The translations under genes were made by a program, and so were the position numbers. 48,863 nucleotides of DNA from JALHMQ01 sp020248785 (GTDB lineage Bacteria > Pseudomonadota > Gammaproteobacteria > Burkholderiales > Burkholderiaceae_F). The notes under the pieces are model-generated. The model was given only the letters and a program-made list of their open reading frames with translations, ran no database searches and was not told the origin of the DNA. Shown here piece after piece: positions 6,912-15,850 of this stretch (positions within the stretch are counted from its first letter, which is position 1; every line of letters begins with the position of its first letter). The DNA is taken from contig JBKDNL010000157.1 in the NCBI GenBank assembly GCA_046343415.1, positions 1-48,863 of the forward strand, read 5' to 3'.

Positions 6912-9641
6912 GTGAAAACCCTGCTGCTCGTCGACGGTTCCAGCTACTTATACCGCGCCTTCCATGCGATGCCGGATCTGCGGACCTCGCAGGGTGAGCC
7001 CGTCGGCGCGCTTCGTGGCTACATCAACATGCTGCGTGCCTTGCGCAAGGACGAGGCCTGCGACTTCTGCGCCTGCGTGTTCGACGCGCCGGGCAAGACC
7101 TTTCGCGACGATCTGTACCCACAGTACAAGGCCAACCGCAGCGCGATGCCGGAAGACCTCGCCAGGCAGATCGGGCCGATCCACGAGGCCGTGCGCGCGC
7201 TCGGCTGGCCGGTGATCGAGATCGAGGGGATTGAGGCGGACGACGTGATCGGCACGCTGGCGCGGCACGCCGAGTCGCATGGCGTGCGCACGGTGGTGTC
7301 CACCGGCGACAAGGACCTGGCGCAGCTCGTCAACGCGCAGGTCACGCTGGTGAACACCATGAGCGGCGAGCGGCTCGACGCGGCCGGCGTCAACGAGAAG
7401 TTTGGCGTGCCGCCCGAGCGCATCGTCGACTACCTCACGCTGGTCGGCGACAGCGTCGACAACGTGCCGGGCGTAGAAAAGGTCGGCCCGAAGACCGCCG
7501 CCAAGCTGCTCGCGCAGTATGGCTCGCTCGACAATCTCATCGCGCACGCCGACGAGGTCAAGGGCGTGGTGGGCGAGAACCTGCGCAAGGCGCTGCCTTG
7601 GCTGCCCACCGCGCGCGTCCTGGTGACCGTCAAGACTGACGGCGACATGTCCGCGCACGTGCCCCACTTTGATGTCCTGCGCGCGCGCGAACCGGACGCC
7701 GAGGCGATGCGGGTGCTGGCCGAGCGCTACGAGTTCAAGGGGCTGCTGAGGGAGATCGCTGGGGGCGAGCCGGCGCCGGCTCCGGCATCGGCGATGACCG
7801 CGCAGGAGTCGCTGCTGCCCCAGCCGCCGCCGGGCAAGCCGCACTACGAGACAGTGCTCGCGCCAGAGCCACTCGAGGCCTGGCTGCGCAAGATCAACCA
7901 GGCGCCGCTGACGGCCGTCGACACCGAGACGACCTCGCTCGACCCCATGCAGGCGCAGCTGGTCGGCATTTCGCTCTCGGTGCAGGACCACGAGGCCTGC
8001 TACATCCCGCTCGGACACCAGTACGCTGGCGTGCCGCAGCAGCTGCCCTTCGCCGCCACGCTCGAGCGCCTGCGCCCCTGGCTCGAAAGCGAGCGACACA
8101 AGAAAGTGGGCCAGCACCTGAAGTACGACCAGCATGTCTTTGCCAATCACGGCATCCGGCTGGCGGGCATCGCGCACGACACGATGTTGCAAAGCTATGT
8201 GCTCGAAGCACACCGCAATCACGACATGGACTCGCTGGCGGAGCGTCATCTTGGCCGCAAGACGCTCACGTACGCCGATGTCTGCGGCAAGGGTGTGGGG
8301 CAGATCTGCTTCGACCAGGTGGCGCTGGAACGGGCCACGGAGTACGCGGCCGAGGACGCGGAAGTGACCTACGCGCTGCATCGGGCGCTGTGGCCGCGCA
8401 TCGAAGACAGCCCGCGCCTGCGCTACGTCTACGAAAGCCTTGAGCTGCCCGTGTCCAACGTTCTGTTCGAGATGGAACGCACGGGGGTACTGGTCGACCG
8501 CGACAAGCTGCTGGTGCAAAGCGCGGAACTGGCGCGCCGCATGGGCGAACTGGAAGCCAGGGCGCACGAGCTCGCGGGCCAGCCGTTCAACCTGGGCTCG
8601 CCCAAGCAGATCGGCGAGATCCTGTTCGGCAAGCTCGGTCTGCCGGTGGTGAAAAAGACCGCCAGTGGCGCACCCAGTACAGACGAGGAAGTCCTGGACA
8701 AGCTGGCGCTGGACTACCCGCTGCCCAAGGCGCTGCTCGAGCATCGCGCGCTGTCAAAGCTCAAGTCGACCTACTGCGACAAGTTGCCCGCGAGCATCAA
8801 TCCGAAGACCGGCCGTGTCCACACGAGCTACGGCCAGGCGATCGCGGTGACGGGGCGGCTGTCGTCCAGCGATCCCAACCTGCAGAACATCCCGATCCGA
8901 ACCTCGGAGGGCCGCCGCATCCGCGAGGCGTTCATCGCGCCGGCGGGCAGCCTGATCATGAGCGCGGACTATTCGCAGATCGAGCTGCGGATCATGGCGC
9001 ACATCTCCGGTGACGAAGGCCTTGTCAAGGCGTTCAACGCCGGCGAGGACGTCCATAAGGCCACGGCCAGCGAAGTCTTTGGCGTTCCGCTGGCGGAGGT
9101 GACAGGCGACCAGCGGCGCACGGCCAAGGTCATCAATTTCGGCCTCATCTACGGCATGAGTGCCTTCGGCCTGGCCTCGAACCTTAACATCGAGCGCGAT
9201 GCGGCCAAGCTCTACATCGACCGCTACTTCACGCGCTATCCGCGGGTGGCTGATTACATGGAGCGCACACGGCGCGAGGCCAGGCGCCAAGGCTATGTAG
9301 AGACGGTGTTCGGCCGGCGGCTCTGGCTGCCCGAGATCAACTCACCCAACGGTCCGCGCCGCGCGGGCGCGGAGCGCGCGGCCATCAATGCGCCCATGCA
9401 GGGAACGGCGGCCGATCTCATCAAGCTTGCGATGATCGCCGTGCACGGCTGGCTCGCCCGCGAACGCCTCAGAACCAGGCTCATCATGCAAGTGCACGAC
9501 GAACTGGTCTTCGAAGTGCCCGACAGCGAGCTGGAGACGGTGCGCAACCACGTGCCACGCCTAATGAGTGGCGTGGCCGAGTTGAAGGTCGCGCTACTGG
9601 CCGAGGTGGGCGTTGGCCAGAACTGGGACGAGGCGCACTAA
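6912..9641 (+). CDS. polA: DNA polymerase I
   Basis: The GTG at 6912 starts MKTLLLVDGSSYLYRAFHAM, the standard PolA N-terminus, and gives 909 residues. Three domains are visible in order. The 5'-nuclease domain occupies about 1-290 (ADDVIGTLA, VSTGDKDLAQLV). The 3'-5' exonuclease domain keeps all Exo motifs (DTETTSLD with D337 and E339, GQHLKYDQ, and YAAEDAEVTY), so proofreading is probably retained. The polymerase domain has motif A SADYSQIELR (D686), motif B RRTAKVINFGLIYG and motif C QVHDELVFEV (D863). It acts in Okazaki-fragment maturation and repair synthesis. The frame is open further upstream, but that extension is antisense to the LOG gene and lacks PolA similarity. It is transcribed divergently from the LOG gene. 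Confidence 0.97.
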   Translation: MKTLLLVDGSSYLYRAFHAMPDLRTSQGEPVGALRGYINMLRALRKDEACDFCACVFDAPGKTFRDDLYPQYKANRSAMPEDLARQIGPIHEAVRALGWPVIEIEGIEADDVIGTLARHAESHGVRTVVSTGDKDLAQLVNAQVTLVNTMSGERLDAAGVNEKFGVPPERIVDYLTLVGDSVDNVPGVEKVGPKTAAKLLAQYGSLDNLIAHADEVKGVVGENLRKALPWLPTARVLVTVKTDGDMSAHVPHFDVLRAREPDAEAMRVLAERYEFKGLLREIAGGEPAPAPASAMTAQESLLPQPPPGKPHYETVLAPEPLEAWLRKINQAPLTAVDTETTSLDPMQAQLVGISLSVQDHEACYIPLGHQYAGVPQQLPFAATLERLRPWLESERHKKVGQHLKYDQHVFANHGIRLAGIAHDTMLQSYVLEAHRNHDMDSLAERHLGRKTLTYADVCGKGVGQICFDQVALERATEYAAEDAEVTYALHRALWPRIEDSPRLRYVYESLELPVSNVLFEMERTGVLVDRDKLLVQSAELARRMGELEARAHELAGQPFNLGSPKQIGEILFGKLGLPVVKKTASGAPSTDEEVLDKLALDYPLPKALLEHRALSKLKSTYCDKLPASINPKTGRVHTSYGQAIAVTGRLSSSDPNLQNIPIRTSEGRRIREAFIAPAGSLIMSADYSQIELRIMAHISGDEGLVKAFNAGEDVHKATASEVFGVPLAEVTGDQRRTAKVINFGLIYGMSAFGLASNLNIERDAAKLYIDRYFTRYPRVADYMERTRREARRQGYVETVFGRRLWLPEINSPNGPRRAGAERAAINAPMQGTAADLIKLAMIAVHGWLARERLRTRLIMQVHDELVFEVPDSELETVRNHVPRLMSGVAELKVALLAEVGVGQNWDEAH

Positions 9642-9706
9642 TGTGACGCAGCCGTCAGGGCCGCGCGGCCGCACCAAGTCTCAATGCGCGAGGCTCAGTG
9701 CGAGCC

Positions 9707-9937
9707 TCAGCCCTCGGCCTTCTTCTCGGTGGCCTTGCGCTTCTTCCAGGCCGCCTTCATCGCCTGGCTGATGGCCTTTTTCTGGGCCGGCGTCAGCGGC
9801 TTGCGCCCACGACGCTTGCCGCCGCTCGCGGGCGCAGCGCCGTTGGACGAGAGGGCGGCCAGCGCCGACTTCAATGCCTCAATCTCGCGCTCCCGCTTGG
9901 CTATTTCGTTCTGGATCGCTTTGGCAGCAGAGTTCAT
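9707..9937 (-). CDS. Small basic coiled-coil protein with AT-hook-like RGRKP
   Basis: The 76-residue product, read from ATG 9937 with AAGAAAGG upstream as ribosome-binding site, has two parts. An N-terminal helix (MNSAAKAIQNEIAKREREIE) has coiled-coil character. A C-terminal Lys/Arg-rich tail contains KRRGRKP, like an AT-hook, followed by LTPAQKKAISQAMKAAWKKR. A dimerising helix plus a basic DNA-binding tail suggests a small nucleoid-associated protein, but this is inference; I do not recognise a named family. A short hairpin (9690-9708) overlaps its stop codon and may end both this gene and convergent polA. Confidence 0.6.
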   Translation of the reverse strand: MNSAAKAIQNEIAKREREIEALKSALAALSSNGAAPASGGKRRGRKPLTPAQKKAISQAMKAAWKKRKATEKKAEG

Positions 9938-10271
9938 GGTGACCTTTCTTGTGCGGATTCGCAATCTTACCCGGTTTAGCTTCCTATGATCCGCCTCTAG
10001 TTTCTGAAACTAGCGGGTGCATATACTGATCTTTCGCTGATCTGTTGCAGCATGACCACGATGCGCAATGGACGTGTCCAAATCGGCCGGCACTGTGACG
10101 GTTACGCACGCGCACGCCGGGGCAGGCTGCCGGAAATGTCGGGCCCGCTGTTGCGCCCACGACGCCTGCCTGCTGCAGTTCACACCATCCAGCGGGCGAC
10201 TTGTCGCAGTCCGACGCCGACCGTCGCTGGACGCTCGTACAGTCCGTGTCGTTCAACACGCGGGGATTTTC
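9938..10271. other. 334-bp intergenic leader before the ABC operon
   Basis: No convincing coding sequence was found; the open frames that cross it lack similarity to anything and start codons with ribosome-binding sites. It contains a perfect 8-bp palindrome around one central base (9997-10013) and a TATACT box (10022-10027), then about 240 nt of leader before the ATP-binding gene. Confidence 0.5.
9997..10027 (+). promoter_or_regulatory. Candidate operator-promoter: CTAGTTTC-T-GAAACTAG palindrome plus TATACT
   Basis: The palindrome CTAGTTTCTGAAACTAG (9997-10013) ends 8 nt before a -10-like TATACT (10022-10027). It therefore covers the place where a -35 box would be expected. This is the geometry of a repressor site. 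No regulator gene is adjacent. It most likely serves the downstream ABC/aminopeptidase operon, although the divergent small basic gene could also be a target. Confidence 0.4.
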
Positions 10272-11192
10272 ATGCTGATTGTTTCGCACCTGACTCACAC
10301 CTATCCCAATGGGACTCGCGCGCTGGACGACGTTTCGCTCGCGATACCGCGCGGCATGTACGGACTGCTTGGCCCCAATGGCGCAGGCAAGTCGACATTG
10401 ATGCGTTGCGTGGCGAGTCTGCAAGCGCCCAGTAGCGGCAGCATCCGCTTCGAGGCCGGCGCCGGGCTGATCGATGTCGTGGCCGAGCCGGAGCGGCTGC
10501 GCGCCGCGCTGGGCTATCTGCCGCAAGACTTCGGCGTGTATCCGCGTGTGAGCGCGATCGACATGCTCGACCACCTGGCCGTGCTCAAGGGCTTGTCCAA
10601 TGCGCGCCAGCGGCGCGAGACGGTCGAGCGGCTGCTGGCCCAGGTCAACCTCTGGGAGGTTCGCAAGAAGGCGATCGCGGGCTTTTCCGGCGGCATGCGG
10701 CAGCGCTTCGGCATTGCGCAGGCGCTGCTCGGCAATCCGCAGCTCATCATCGTCGACGAGCCGACCGCCGGCCTCGATCCCGAGGAGCGCAACCGCTTCA
10801 ACAACCTGCTGGCCGAGATCGGCGAGCAGGTGGTGGTGATCCTATCGACCCATATTGTCGAGGACGTGGCGGACCTGTGCTCGCGCATGGCCATTATCGC
10901 CGGTGGACGTATCGTGAGCGAAGGCGCGCCGCATGAGCTGATGCAGGCGCTGCAGGGTCGGGTCTGGCGCCGCGTGATCGAGCGCGACCAGCTCGATGCC
11001 TACAAGGCCCGCATGGACGTCATTTCCACGCGGCTGCGCGAGGGCCGCACGGTCGTACACGTGGTCGCGGACGGCACGCCCGAGCCCGGCTTTGAGCTGG
11101 TCGAGGGCGGGCTGGAGGACGTCTACTTCGCCACCCTGGCGGCGGCGCGGCGCGCGCAGGCGCCCACCGCAGCCGAGCGACTGGCTGCCTAG
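10272..11192 (+). CDS. ABC transporter ATP-binding protein
   Basis: The ATG at 10272 gives 306 residues. The full set of ABC ATPase motifs is present: Walker A GPNGAGKST (34-42), Q-loop LPQDFGVYP, signature FSGGMRQR and Walker B IIVDEPTAGLD followed by the switch His in STHIVED. The C-terminal about 70 residues form an extension typical of ABC-2-type exporter ATPases. It is separated by 11 nt from the 1200-residue permease/peptidase fusion, so the two form one transporter operon. The likely role is to energise that ABC-2-type membrane partner. The substrate is unknown. The frame extends upstream of 10272 without a sensible start. Confidence 0.9.
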   Translation: MLIVSHLTHTYPNGTRALDDVSLAIPRGMYGLLGPNGAGKSTLMRCVASLQAPSSGSIRFEAGAGLIDVVAEPERLRAALGYLPQDFGVYPRVSAIDMLDHLAVLKGLSNARQRRETVERLLAQVNLWEVRKKAIAGFSGGMRQRFGIAQALLGNPQLIIVDEPTAGLDPEERNRFNNLLAEIGEQVVVILSTHIVEDVADLCSRMAIIAGGRIVSEGAPHELMQALQGRVWRRVIERDQLDAYKARMDVISTRLREGRTVVHVVADGTPEPGFELVEGGLEDVYFATLAAARRAQAPTAAERLAA

Positions 11193-11203
11193 GACCGACC
11201 ATC

Positions 11204-14200
11204 ATGCTCGCAAAGATTGCGGCCTTCGAACTGCGCTACCAGCTGCGCTCGCCGCTGTTTTTCGTCGCCTGTGCGATTTTCTTCCTGCTGACGTTTGGCG
11301 CCACCACGATCGACCAGATTCAGATCGGCGCGCGCGGCAACGTCAACATCAATTCCCCCTACGCCATTTTGCAGACGGTCGCGATCATGACCGTGTTCGC
11401 GCTGTTCGTCGTGGTGGCATTCGTGGCCAACGTGGTGATCCGCGATGACGAGACCGGCTTCGCGTCCATCATCCGCGCCACCCAGATCAGCAAGCGCGAC
11501 TACCTGTTGGGTCGCTTCATCGGCGCGACCATTGTCGCCTTCCTGGTGCTGTGGGCGGTGGCGCTTGGGATCTTGATTGGTTCCTGGATGCCGTGGCTGG
11601 ACCACGAGAAGCTCGGGCCGCTCAAGCTCGCGCACTACGCCTACACGCTGTTTTTCTTCGCCCTGCCGACCTTGCTGGTGATGGCTGCCGGTTTTTTCGC
11701 GCTGGCCGTGCTCACGCGCTCGATGATGGCGACCTATGTCGGCGCGGTTGCGTTTCTGGTGGCGTACTTCGTCGCCAATGGCGCCTTGGAGGACCCGCAG
11801 TGGGACAGCATCACTGCACTGCTCGACCCGTTTGGCCTGAGCGCGCTGACGCTCGTCACCAAGTACTGGACCGCTGCCGACCGCAACACGCTGCTGCCGG
11901 CGATGACCGGGCCGTTGCTGGCCAATCGCCTGCTGTGGCTTGGCATTGCCTTCGGCCTGCTCGGCTTGGCCTACGCGCTGTTCCGTTTCGAAACCAAGGG
12001 CGCTCGCGGCGCGGGCAAGGCTGGTAAGACCGGCAAGGCCGCTGACCCGGCGCCGGCGCCAGTGGCGGCCAATGTGGCTCCGCTCGCAGCGGGTCCAAGC
12101 GTGGCCGCGCACGGTGGCGGCCTAGGCCAGATGCTGGCCCTGGCGCGCTTCGACATGGCCTTCGTGTTTCGCAGCCCCGCGTTCTTCGTGCTGCTGGCCA
12201 TCGGGCTCATCAACGCGCTGGGCGCGCTGTGGTTCACCACTGGTCCCTACGGTAGCGAGCTGTTTCCCGTCACCCGCATGATGGTCGAGCGGCTCGATGG
12301 CGCGTTCACGATCATCCCGCTCATCATCGCCATTTACTACTCCGGCGAGCTGGTCTGGCGCGACCGCCAGCAGCGCATGCACGAGATCGTCGACGCCACG
12401 CCGGCGCCGGACTGGGCCTTCGTGCTGCCCAAGGTGGTGGCGATCGTGCTCGTGCTGTTGGCCACCTTGCTGGTGAGCGTGCTCGCGGCCGTGCTGGTGC
12501 AACTGGCCAAGGGCTACACCGACCTGCAGCCGGGCGCCTACCTAATGTGGTACCTGCTGCCGAACACGATTTCCTTTTCACTGCTGGCGGTGCTCGCGGT
12601 GTTTTCGCAGGCGATCGTGCCGAGCAAGTTTCTCGGCTGGGCCTTCATGCTGGTGTATGTGGTCGCCTCGGTCACCTTGGGTCAGATGGGCTTCGAGCAT
12701 CACCTGTACAACTTTGGCTCAGCGCCGACCGTGCCGTTGTCGGACATGAACGGCATGGGCCGCTTCTGGGTGGGCCGCGCCTGGCTGCAGGTCTACTGGG
12801 GTGCGTTTGCCGTGCTCTTGGTGGTGGCGAGCTATGGCCTGTGGAGACGCGGAACCGAGCTGCGTCTGGCGCCGCGGCTGGCGCGCTTGCCGCGCCGGCT
12901 GGCCGGGCCGAGCGGCGTCATCGCCGGCGTGGCCGCGCTGGTGTGGGCGGGCAGCGGGGCCTGGGTGTACTACAACACCAATGTGCTGAACGACTACGTG
13001 CCGACGCCCGCGTTCGAGGCGCGCCAGGCCGAGTACGAGAAGGCGCTGCTGAAGTACGAGTCGGTGCCGCAACCGCGCGTCACCGACGTCAGGGTGGCGG
13101 TCGAACTCTCTCCATCGGAAGTGACCGCAGTCGCGCACGGCGAATACCGCTTCGAGAACCGTACCGACGCGCCGCTGCCGCAGATGCATCTGCGCTGGTA
13201 TCCGCGCGCGGAGTTGGAAGAGATCAGCATCGACGGCGCCGTGCAGGACAAGGATTACGGCGATCTGAATTACCGCATCTTCCGCTTCGAGCCGCCGCTG
13301 CAACCCGGCGAGCAGCGGACGCTGCGCTTTCGCACGCGCCTGAACGAGCGCGGCTTTCCGGCCATGCGGCCGCTGACGCGCATCGTGGACAACGGCAGCT
13401 TCATCGACAGCTTCGAGCTGCTGCCCTCGTTCGGCATGGACCGCAACGGGCTGTTGCAAGAACGCGCCAAGCGGCGCAAGCACGGCCTGGAGCCGGAGCT
13501 GCGCATGGCCAAGCTCGAAGACGACAGCGCGCGTGCCAATCACATGCTGCGCAAGGACGCCGACTGGGTCAACGCCGACATCACGATCGTCACCGACGCC
13601 GATCAGGTGCCGGTGGCCCCCGGCTACAAGGTCTATGAGTTCAGCAAGGACGGCCGCAAGACGGCGCGCTTCAGGACCGAGGCGCCGATTCACTTCTTTT
13701 TCTCGATCCAGTCGGCCCGCTACGCCGAGAAGAAAGAAGCGGTTGCGCTGCCGGGAGGCGCGGCCGAGCTCGTCGTGTACTACCACCCGGCGCACGCCTA
13801 CAACGTGCAGCGCATGCTCGATTCGATGCGCCTGTCGCTGGAGCTGTTCAGTCGCGAGTTTTCGCCCTATCAGTTCAGGCAGGCGCGGGTGTTGCAATTC
13901 CCCGCCTACGCCAACTTCGCGCAGGCCTTCGCCAACACCATGCCGTACTCGGAGGGGATCGGCTTCATCGTCAACCACAAGGACGACAGCAAGATCGATC
14001 TGGTGACCTATGTGACCGCGCACGAAGTGGCGCACCAGTGGTGGGCGCACCAGGTAATCGGCGCCAACAAGCAGGGCTCGACCATGCTGGTCGAGTCCTT
14101 CGCCCAGTATTCGGCGCTGCTCGTCATGGAGCAGATGTACGGCAAGGAGCAGGTCCGCCGGTTCCTGAAGTACGAGCTCGACCGGTACTTGCGCAGCCGC

Positions 14201-14806
14201 GGCGGCGAGGTGATCGAGGAACTGCCGCTGGCGCGCGTGGAGAACCAGCCCTACATCCACTACCAGAAGGGAACGCTGGCCATGTACTGGCTGCGCGAGG
14301 TGGTGGGCACCGAGACCGTCAATCGAGCCCTGCGCCGCCTGATCGAGATCTATGCCTTCAAGCCAGCGCCGTATCCCTCGTCGCTCGACTTCCTGCGCAT
14401 TTTGAGGGAGGAGGCTGGGCCGCAGCACGAGCAGCTGATCACCGATCTGTTCGAGAAGATCACGCTGTACGACGCCAAGGTGGTCGAGGCGACCAGCAAG
14501 AAGCGCGCTGACGGCAAGTTCGAAGTCGCCTTGACCTTGGAGGCGAAAAAGCTCTATGCCGACGGCAAGGGCAAGGAGACCGAGGCACCGCTCGATGAGC
14601 CGTTCGACATCGGGCTGTTCACGGTGGAGCCGGGCAAGGCGGGCTATGGCAAGGACAGCATCCTGCTGTTCGAGCGACGGCCGATCCGCGGCGGCCGGCA
14701 GACGCTGACCCTGGTGGTTGACCGCGAGCCGCGCTTCGCGGGCATCGATCCGTACAACAAGCGCATCGACCGTAACTCCGACGACAACCTGAGGTCGGTC
14801 AACTGA
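11204..14806 (+). CDS. ABC-2-type permease fused to an M1-family zinc aminopeptidase
   Basis: The single 1200-residue protein has two membrane modules and a C-terminal peptidase. Residues 1-270 and about 300-590 each contain five or six transmembrane segments of ABC-2 permease type (for example FFVACAIFFLLTFGATT and VLVLLATLLVSVLAAVLV). They are separated by an Ala/Gly/Pro-rich cytoplasmic linker. After a last membrane span, residues 600-1200 form an extracytoplasmic M1 peptidase: zinc motif HEVAHQWW (H940, E941, H944) and the third ligand E964 in MLVESFAQYS. Nineteen residues lie between H944 and E964, rather than the 18 of classic M1 enzymes; this spacing seems usual for this fused subfamily. 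The fusion couples an exporter to peptide trimming. The substrate is unknown. Confidence 0.9.
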   Translation: MLAKIAAFELRYQLRSPLFFVACAIFFLLTFGATTIDQIQIGARGNVNINSPYAILQTVAIMTVFALFVVVAFVANVVIRDDETGFASIIRATQISKRDYLLGRFIGATIVAFLVLWAVALGILIGSWMPWLDHEKLGPLKLAHYAYTLFFFALPTLLVMAAGFFALAVLTRSMMATYVGAVAFLVAYFVANGALEDPQWDSITALLDPFGLSALTLVTKYWTAADRNTLLPAMTGPLLANRLLWLGIAFGLLGLAYALFRFETKGARGAGKAGKTGKAADPAPAPVAANVAPLAAGPSVAAHGGGLGQMLALARFDMAFVFRSPAFFVLLAIGLINALGALWFTTGPYGSELFPVTRMMVERLDGAFTIIPLIIAIYYSGELVWRDRQQRMHEIVDATPAPDWAFVLPKVVAIVLVLLATLLVSVLAAVLVQLAKGYTDLQPGAYLMWYLLPNTISFSLLAVLAVFSQAIVPSKFLGWAFMLVYVVASVTLGQMGFEHHLYNFGSAPTVPLSDMNGMGRFWVGRAWLQVYWGAFAVLLVVASYGLWRRGTELRLAPRLARLPRRLAGPSGVIAGVAALVWAGSGAWVYYNTNVLNDYVPTPAFEARQAEYEKALLKYESVPQPRVTDVRVAVELSPSEVTAVAHGEYRFENRTDAPLPQMHLRWYPRAELEEISIDGAVQDKDYGDLNYRIFRFEPPLQPGEQRTLRFRTRLNERGFPAMRPLTRIVDNGSFIDSFELLPSFGMDRNGLLQERAKRRKHGLEPELRMAKLEDDSARANHMLRKDADWVNADITIVTDADQVPVAPGYKVYEFSKDGRKTARFRTEAPIHFFFSIQSARYAEKKEAVALPGGAAELVVYYHPAHAYNVQRMLDSMRLSLELFSREFSPYQFRQARVLQFPAYANFAQAFANTMPYSEGIGFIVNHKDDSKIDLVTYVTAHEVAHQWWAHQVIGANKQGSTMLVESFAQYSALLVMEQMYGKEQVRRFLKYELDRYLRSRGGEVIEELPLARVENQPYIHYQKGTLAMYWLREVVGTETVNRALRRLIEIYAFKPAPYPSSLDFLRILREEAGPQHEQLITDLFEKITLYDAKVVEATSKKRADGKFEVALTLEAKKLYADGKGKETEAPLDEPFDIGLFTVEPGKAGYGKDSILLFERRPIRGGRQTLTLVVDREPRFAGIDPYNKRIDRNSDDNLRSVN

Positions 14807-14878
14807 GAACAACGACGGAGCAAGTGCGCGGCAAGTTCGTGAGTCTGCGAACTCGCGCTTGACAGCCGATGGAAATTT

Positions 14879-15508
14879 TCAGCGCGACCGCAGCTCCTGC
14901 GCGGTCGCTGCCAGCAGCCGTAGGCCGAAAGCACCGACCACGAGCCCGGCGGTGCGGTTAAGCAGGCTGCGTTGGCGCGCGTAAGCAGCCTGTACCTGCG
15001 GATGTGAAAAGGCGAGCGCCAGAAAGAGATGCCAGAGCAGGGCGTTGAGATAGACCAGTGCCACAGCCGCGATTAGCAGGCTCGGCGCGGGCGCCAGCGG
15101 CAGCGCGGTGGCGAAGACGCTGCCGAAGAAAAGTGCGGACTTCGGATTCATGATGTTCGTAAGGACCCCAATTCTGAAGGCGGCCCAGCGCGTCAGGCGC
15201 GCAGGCTGCGATGCGCCCGCCGCCGGTGCGCCAGCCTGCCATAGCCGCAGCGCGACGTAGCACAGGTAGAGGCCGCCCATGATCTGCAAACCAAGCCGCA
15301 GTTGCGGATGCGCCGCGAACAGCGCACTCACCCCGAGCAGTGCCAGCAGCGCCCAAGTCAGCGTGACGGTGGTGATGCCGAAGCAGGTGTAGATCGCAGC
15401 GCGTTGTTGGCCGTCTGCGGCCAGTTGCGACACCAGCATCAGGTTGACCCCAGGCGTGATGAGAACAACCCAGTGCAGGGCGGCGATCGTCGTCAGTGTG
15501 GCGGTCAT
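14879..15508 (-). CDS. LysE/RhtB-family amino-acid exporter
   Basis: The 209-residue hydrophobic protein has about six transmembrane segments and the family hallmark TPGVNLMLVSQLAADGQQRA near the N-terminus, where the Pro-Gly after the first helix is diagnostic. The second half-repeat has GVLTNIMNPKSALFFGSVF (N..NPK.), also characteristic. Members export amino acids or homoserine lactones and small metabolites; the substrate here cannot be told. The ATG at 15508 was preferred over one 7 codons upstream because it gives the family's usual short N-terminus. It is convergent with the ABC/peptidase gene, 72 nt away, with only a weak hairpin (14834-14853) between them. Confidence 0.88.
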   Translation of the reverse strand: MTATLTTIAALHWVVLITPGVNLMLVSQLAADGQQRAAIYTCFGITTVTLTWALLALLGVSALFAAHPQLRLGLQIMGGLYLCYVALRLWQAGAPAAGASQPARLTRWAAFRIGVLTNIMNPKSALFFGSVFATALPLAPAPSLLIAAVALVYLNALLWHLFLALAFSHPQVQAAYARQRSLLNRTAGLVVGAFGLRLLAATAQELRSR

Positions 15509-15594
15509 CAGTCGTCCTGTCGGCGGCAAGTGGCAATGCCGAATGATGCCGCGCCTTCTGTCCGCGCGGTACTCGCCGTGCCCGGCATCGAGTC

Positions 15595-15623
15595 AGCAGA
15601 CGCATGCATCGCATGCGTCTGCT
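15595..15623. repeat. Perfect 13-bp inverted repeat with 3-nt loop
   Basis: AGCAGACGCATGC (15595-15607), loop ATC, GCATGCGTCTGCT (15611-15623). It has no T-run, so it is not an evident terminator. Its position, about 90 bp upstream of the lysE-like gene and 228 bp upstream of the ZIP gene, allows a regulatory role. Confidence 0.6.
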
Positions 15624-15779
15624 CCAGGCTGACGATCGACCGCGGCACCGCGAGGATGCCGCGGACGGTCCACCAAGGCTTGCGGTCGACTGATTCCGCA
15701 AGCTCTTGTGTCGCCGCGCTAGACTAGGTGCATCTGAGTTGCAACTGTGCACTGGCTCAGCATGCCGCAGACGCAGACA

Positions 15780-15799
15780 GGGGGCGCCTTGGCGCCCCC
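15780..15799 (+). terminator. Terminator-like hairpin in the ZIP-gene leader
   Basis: GGGGGCGCC (15780-15788), loop TT, GGCGCCCCC (15791-15799), followed by TTGGCGTTTTC. It lies 51 nt before the ZIP start codon with no upstream plus-strand gene to terminate, so it may be an attenuator or the end of a short RNA. The T-tract is interrupted. Confidence 0.4.
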
Positions 15800-15850
15800 T
15801 TGGCGTTTTCTCATCCTGGTAGGCCAAGACGCCGCAGTAGAACCCGCGCG

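Larger units (their letters stand above)
15509..15850. other. 342-bp divergent intergenic region between lysE-like and ZIP genes
   Basis: No gene was found. It holds two strong inverted repeats (15595-15623 and 15780-15799) and a -10-like TAGACT near 15719-15724. It must contain the promoters of both divergent transporter genes. Confidence 0.5.

Noticed and set aside
6948..8744. 598-codon minus-strand open frame
   Set aside because: Antisense to polA, whose domains are continuous; composition is that of a shadow.
9690..9708. Hairpin GAGGCTC-AGTGC-GAGCCTC as a strong terminator
   Set aside because: Only 7 bp and no T-tract; mentioned with the small gene but not listed as a terminator.
12719..14812. 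697-codon minus-strand open frame
   Set aside because: Antisense to the peptidase part of the fusion protein.
15302..15727. 141-codon plus-strand open frame upstream of the ZIP gene
   Set aside because: Antisense to lysE in its first part and then crosses a strong inverted repeat; no protein-like features.
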